A stretch of 64,000 nucleotides of DNA from Agriotes lineatus (Eukaryota; Arthropoda; Insecta; Coleoptera; Elateridae), in assembly GCA_940337035.1 (NCBI GenBank), contig CALNHX010001916.1, positions 124,001 through 188,000 on the forward strand, given 5' to 3'. Of this stretch, positions 59,491-64,000 are shown piece after piece. Each line of letters starts with the position of its first letter. Position 1 is the stretch's first letter. Both the position numbers and the translations under genes were made by a program. The notes beneath the pieces were generated by a model. The model did no database searches. It was not told where the DNA came from and worked only from the letters and a program-made list of their open reading frames with translations.

Positions 59491-62400
59491 CCTCCCCTCG
59501 TATTTCTATTTCCTTTGGCGGATGCTTTTTCCCACCATGTTTAACCTGATTTTTCTTCTACTTAACTTGACCATCTTGATGGTGTTCAACCAGTGCGTTA
59601 TGCCTCTAAAACTTGGGTGCTTACAAAGACCAATCTTGAAAAACTAAAAGTGGCAAAATGGAAAGAGCAATGCTCGGAATAAAAATAACAGAAAAAAAGA
59701 AGGAAAACAAAAGTAAATGACTTAGTTAAGAGAGTAGCCAGGTAGAAATGGAAGTAGCTGGGACGGCCATGAATGTTACAGAAAAACAATTATTTGGAGA
59801 CCAGTAATGGGAAACGAAACAGAGGAAGACTAAGAGCCTAATCTCAAAGTTGGATAAATACCTCCCCTCGTATTTCTATTTCCTTTGGCGGATGCTTTTT
59901 CCCACCATGTTTAACCTGATTTTTCTTCTACTTAACTTGACCATCTTGATGGTGTTCAACCAGTGCGTTATGCCTCTAAAACTTGGGTGCTTACAAAGAC
60001 CAATCTTGAAAAACTAAAAGTGGCAAAATGGAAAGAGCAATGCTCGGAATAAAAATAACAGAAAAAAAGAAGGAAAACAAAAGTAAATGACTTAGTTAAG
60101 AGAGTAGCCAGGTAGAAATGGAAGTAGCTGGGACGGCCATGAATGTTACAGAAAAACAATTATTTGGAGACCAGTAATGGGAAACGAAACAGAGGAAGAC
60201 TAAGAGCCTAATCTCAAAGTTGGATAAATACCTCCCCTCGTATTTCTATTTCCTTTGGCGGATGCTTTTTCCCACCATGTTTAACCTGATTTTTCTTCTA
60301 CTTAACTTGACCATCTTGATGGTGTTCAACCAGTGCGTTATGCCTCTAAAACTTGGGTGCTTACAAAGACCAATCTTGAAAAACTAAAAGTGGCAAAATG
60401 GAAAGAGCAATGCTCGGAATAAAAATAACAGAAAAAAAGAAGGAAAACAAAAGTAAATGACTTAGTTAAGAGAGTAGCCAGGTAGAAATGGAAGTAGCTG
60501 GGACGGCCATGAATGTTACAGAAAAACAATTATTTGGAGACCAGTAATGGGAAACGAAACAGAGAAAGACTAAGAGCCTAATCTCAAAGTTGGATAAATA
60601 CCTCCCCTCGTATTTCTATTTCCTTTGGCGGATGCTTTTTCCCACCATGTTTAACCTGATTTTTCTTCTACTTAACTTGACCATCTTGATGGTGTTCAAC
60701 CAGTGCGTTATGCCTCTAAAACTTGGGTGCTTACAAAGACCAATCTTGAAAAACTAAAAGTGGCAAAATGGAAAGAGCAATGCTCGGAATAAAAATAACA
60801 GAAAAAAAGAAGGAAAACAAAAGTAAATGACTTAGTTAAGAGAGTAGCCAGGTAGAAATGGAAGTAGCTGGGACGGCCATGAATGTTACAGAAAAACAAT
60901 TATTTGGAGACCAGTAATGGGAAACGAAACAGAGGAAGACTAAGAGCCTAATCTCAAAGTTGGATAAATACCTCCCCTCGTATTTCTATTTCCTTTGGCG
61001 GATGCTTTTTCCCACCATGTTTAACCTGATTTTTCTTCTACTTAACTTGACCATCTTGATGGTGTTCAACCAGTGCGTTATGCCTCTAAAACTTGGGTGC
61101 TTACAAAGACCAATCTTGAAAAACTAAAAGTGGCAAAATGGAAAGAGCAATGCTCGGAATAAAAATAACAGAAAAAAAGAAGGAAAACAAAAGTAAATGA
61201 CTTAGTTAAGAGAGTAGCCAGGTAGAAATGGAAGTAGCTGGGACGGCCATGAATGTTACAGAAAAACAATTATTTGGAGACCAGTAATGGGAAACGAAAC
61301 AGAGAAAGACTAAGAGCCTAATCTCAAAGTTGGATAAATACCTCCACTCGTATTTCTATTTCCTTTGGCGGATGCTTTTTCCCACCATGTTTAACCTGAT
61401 TTTTCTTCTACTTAACTTGACCATCTTGATGGTGTTCAACCAGTGCGTTATGCCTCTAAAACTTGGGTGCTTACAAAGACCAATCTTGAAAAACTAAAAG
61501 TGGCAAAATGGAAAGAGCAATGCTCGGAATAAAAATAACAGAAAAAAAGAAGGAAAACAAAAGTAAATGACTTAGTTAAGAGAGTAGCCAGGTAGAAATG
61601 GAAGTAGCTGGGACGGCCATGAATGTTACAGAAAAACAATTATTTGGAGACCAGTAATGGGAAACGAAACAGAGGAAGACTAAGAGCCTAATCTCAAAGT
61701 TGGATAAATACCTCCCCTCGTATTTCTATTTCCTTTGGCGGATGCTTTTTCCCACCATGTTTAACCTGATTTTTCTTCTACTTAACTTGACCATCTTGAT
61801 GGTGTTCAACCAGTGCGTTATGCCTCTAAAACTTGGGTGCTTACAAAGACCAATCTTGAAAAACTAAAAGTGGCAAAATGGAAAGAGCAATGCTCGGAAT
61901 AAAAATAACAGAAAAAAAGAAGGAAAACAAAAGTAAATGATTTAGTTAAGAGAGTAGCCAGGTAGAAATGGAAGTAGCTGGGACGGCCATGAATGTTACA
62001 GAAAAGCAATTATTTGGAGACCAGTAATGGGAAACGAAACAGAGGAAGATTAAGAGCCTAATCTCAAAGTTGGATAAATACCTCCCCTCGTATTTCTATT
62101 TCCTTTGGCGGATGCTTTTTCCCACCATGTTTAACCTGATTTTTCTTCTACTTAACTTGACCATCTTGATGGTGTTCAAGCAGTGCGTTATGCCTCTAAG
62201 ACTTGGGTGCTTACAAAGACCAATCTTGAAAAACTAAAAGTGGCAAAATGGAAAGAGCAATGCTCGGAATAAAAATAACAGAAAAAAAGAAGGAAAACAA
62301 AAGTAAATGACTTAGTTAAGAGAGTAGCCAGGTAGAAATGGAAGTAGCTGGGACGGCCATGAATGTTACAGAAAAGCAATTATTTGGAGACCAGTAATGG

Positions 62401-64000
62401 GAAACGAAACAGAGGAAGACTAAGAGCCTAATCTCAAAGTTGGATAAATACCTCCCCTCGTATTTCTATTTCCTTTGGCGGATGCTTTTTCCCACCATGT
62501 TTAACCTGATTTTTCTTCTACTTAACTTGACCATCTTGATGGTGTTCAACCAGTGCGTTATGCCTCTAAAACTTGGGTGCTTACAAAGACCAATCTTGAA
62601 AAACTAAAAGTGGCAAAATGGAAAGAGCAATGCTCGGAATAAAAATAACAGAAAAAAAGAAGGAAAACAAAAGTAAATGACTTAGTTAAGAGAGTAGCCA
62701 GGTAGAAATGGAAGTAGCTGGGACGGCCATGAATGTTACAGAAAAGCAATTATTTGGAGACCAGTAATGGGAAACGAAACAGAGGAAGATTAAGAGCCTA
62801 ATCTCAAAGTTGGATAAATACCTCCCCTCGTATTTCTATTTCCTTTGGCGGATGGTTTTTCCCACCATGTTTAACCTGATTTTTCTTCTACTTAACTTGA
62901 CCATCTTGATGGTGTTCAACCAGTGCGTTATGCCTCTAAAACTTGGGTGCTTACAAAGACCAATCTTGAAAAACTAAAAGTGGCAAAATGGAAAGAGCAA
63001 TGCTCGGAATAAAAATAACAGAAAAAAAGAAGGAAAACAAAAGTAAATGACTTAGTTAAGAGAGTAGCCAGGTAGAAATGGAAGTAGCTGGGACGGCCAT
63101 GAATGTTACAGAAAAGCAATTATTTGGAGACCAGTAATGGGAAACGAAACAGAGGAAGACTAAGAGCCTAATCTCAAAGTTGGATAAATACCTCCCCTCG
63201 TATTTCTATTTCCTTTGGCGGATGCTTTTTCCCACCATGTTTAACCTGAATTTTCTTCTACTTAACTTGACCATCTTGATGGTGTTCAACCAGTGCGTTA
63301 TGCCTCTAAGACTTGGGTGCTTACAAAGACCAATCTTGAAAAACTAAAAGTGGCAAAATGGAAAGAGCAATGCTCGGAATAAAAACAACAGAAAAAACAG
63401 AAAAAGAAGGAAAACAAAAGTAAATGATTTAGTTAAGAGAGTAGCCAGGTAGAAATGGAAGTAGCTGGGACGGCCATGAATGTTACAGAAAAGCAATTAT
63501 TTGGAGACCAGTAATGGGAAACGAAACAGAGGAAGACTAAGAGCATAATCTCAAAGTTGGATAAATACCTCCCCTCGTATTTCTATTTCCTTTGGCGGAT
63601 GCTTTTTCCCACCATGTTTAACCTGATTTTTCTTCTACTTAACTTGACCATCTTGATGGTGTTCAACCAGTGCGTTATGCCTCTAAGACTTGGGTGCTTA
63701 CAAAGACCAATCTTGAAAAACTAAAAGTGGCAAAATGGAAAGAGCAATGCTCGGAATAAAAATAACAGAAAAAAAGAAGGAAAACAAAAGTAAATGACTT
63801 AGTTAAGAGAGTAGCCAGGTAGAAATGGAAGTAGCTGGGACGGCCATGAATGTTACAGAAAAGCAATTATTTGGAGACCAGTAATGGGAAACGAAACAGA
63901 GGAAGACTAAGAGCCTAATCTCAAAGTTGGATAAATACCTCCCCTCGTATTTCTATTTCCTTTGGCGGATGCTTTTTCCCACCATGTTTAACCTGATTTT
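59202..64000 (+). repeat. 370-bp satellite derived from a retrotransposon 3' end, 12 full units plus a partial one
   Basis: Units start with GGTGTTCAA at 59202, 59581, 59951, 60321, 60691, 61061, 61431, 61801, 62171, 62541, 62911, 63281 and 63658. The period is exactly 370 bp except for unit 1 (379) and unit 12 (377), which carry slightly longer AAACAGAAA-type stretches. Each unit has about 289 bp homologous to the C-terminal part of the reverse transcriptase, from VFNQCVMP to GKRNRGRLRA, and then about 90 bp beginning CCTCCCCTCGTATTTC. Units are nearly identical. The 63-codon minus-strand ORF repeated in each unit is an antisense shadow. The array leaves the window at its right edge. Confidence 0.95.

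Noticed and set aside
59219..63866. 63-codon minus-strand ORF repeated in every 370-bp unit
   Set aside because: It is antisense to the reverse transcriptase-derived segment and is copied only because the units are.

Overview
The window looks like nuclear DNA of an insect. It encodes an insect-style C-type lectin exon with a spliced 3' acceptor, remnants of a mariner-like DNA transposon and of a non-LTR retrotransposon, and two large satellite arrays. No feature narrows it further; a beetle or similar insect would fit, but that is a guess. No rRNA, tRNA, bacterial operon or CRISPR is visible.

Region 1 (1-48524, 76% of the window) is one uninterrupted array of a degenerate 12-bp satellite, consensus AAGCGCCAAGCC. 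The consensus has no T on the + strand and no stop codon in any of the six frames (KRQA, SAKP and APSQ on +; GLAL, AWRL and LGAW on -). This explains the many long low-complexity ORFs here; I regard none of them as a gene. The array is structured. There are four islands of a CACGCG-rich variant (about 1.08-6.1, 10.5-12.55, 14.07-16.0 and 20.15-21.97 kb), recurring landmark variants, and nested duplications of about 1.45 kb, 5.5-5.95 kb and 8.7-9.6 kb.

Region 2 (48525-50203) begins at a sharp junction with the satellite. It is GC-richer than what follows and looks transposon-like: LTR-like TGTAA/TTACA termini, a 93-bp repeat present 2.7 times, and a TATA + TCAGT core promoter candidate. Region 3 (50204-54745) is AT-rich and contains the only convincing host gene piece, the last exon of a C-type lectin on the minus strand (52139-52386), with a plausible poly(A) signal at 51872.

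Region 4 (54746-56003) is a foldback element with 485-bp inverted arms; its spacer keeps a minus-strand fragment resembling the C-terminus of a mariner-type transposase. Region 5 (about 56050-59490) holds a decayed non-LTR retrotransposon on the plus strand, best seen as reverse transcriptase from 58449 onward (active-site FADD changed to FADN), with a smaller inverted repeat nested at 58091-58352. Region 6 (59202-64000, running out of the window) is a 370-bp satellite. About 290 bp of each monomer is the 3' end of that same reverse transcriptase gene, so the array apparently arose by tandem amplification of the retrotransposon tail.

The most noteworthy systems are the six-frame-open, T-free 12-bp satellite with its hierarchy of duplications, and the birth of a second satellite from a retrotransposon tail whose parental copy is still attached.
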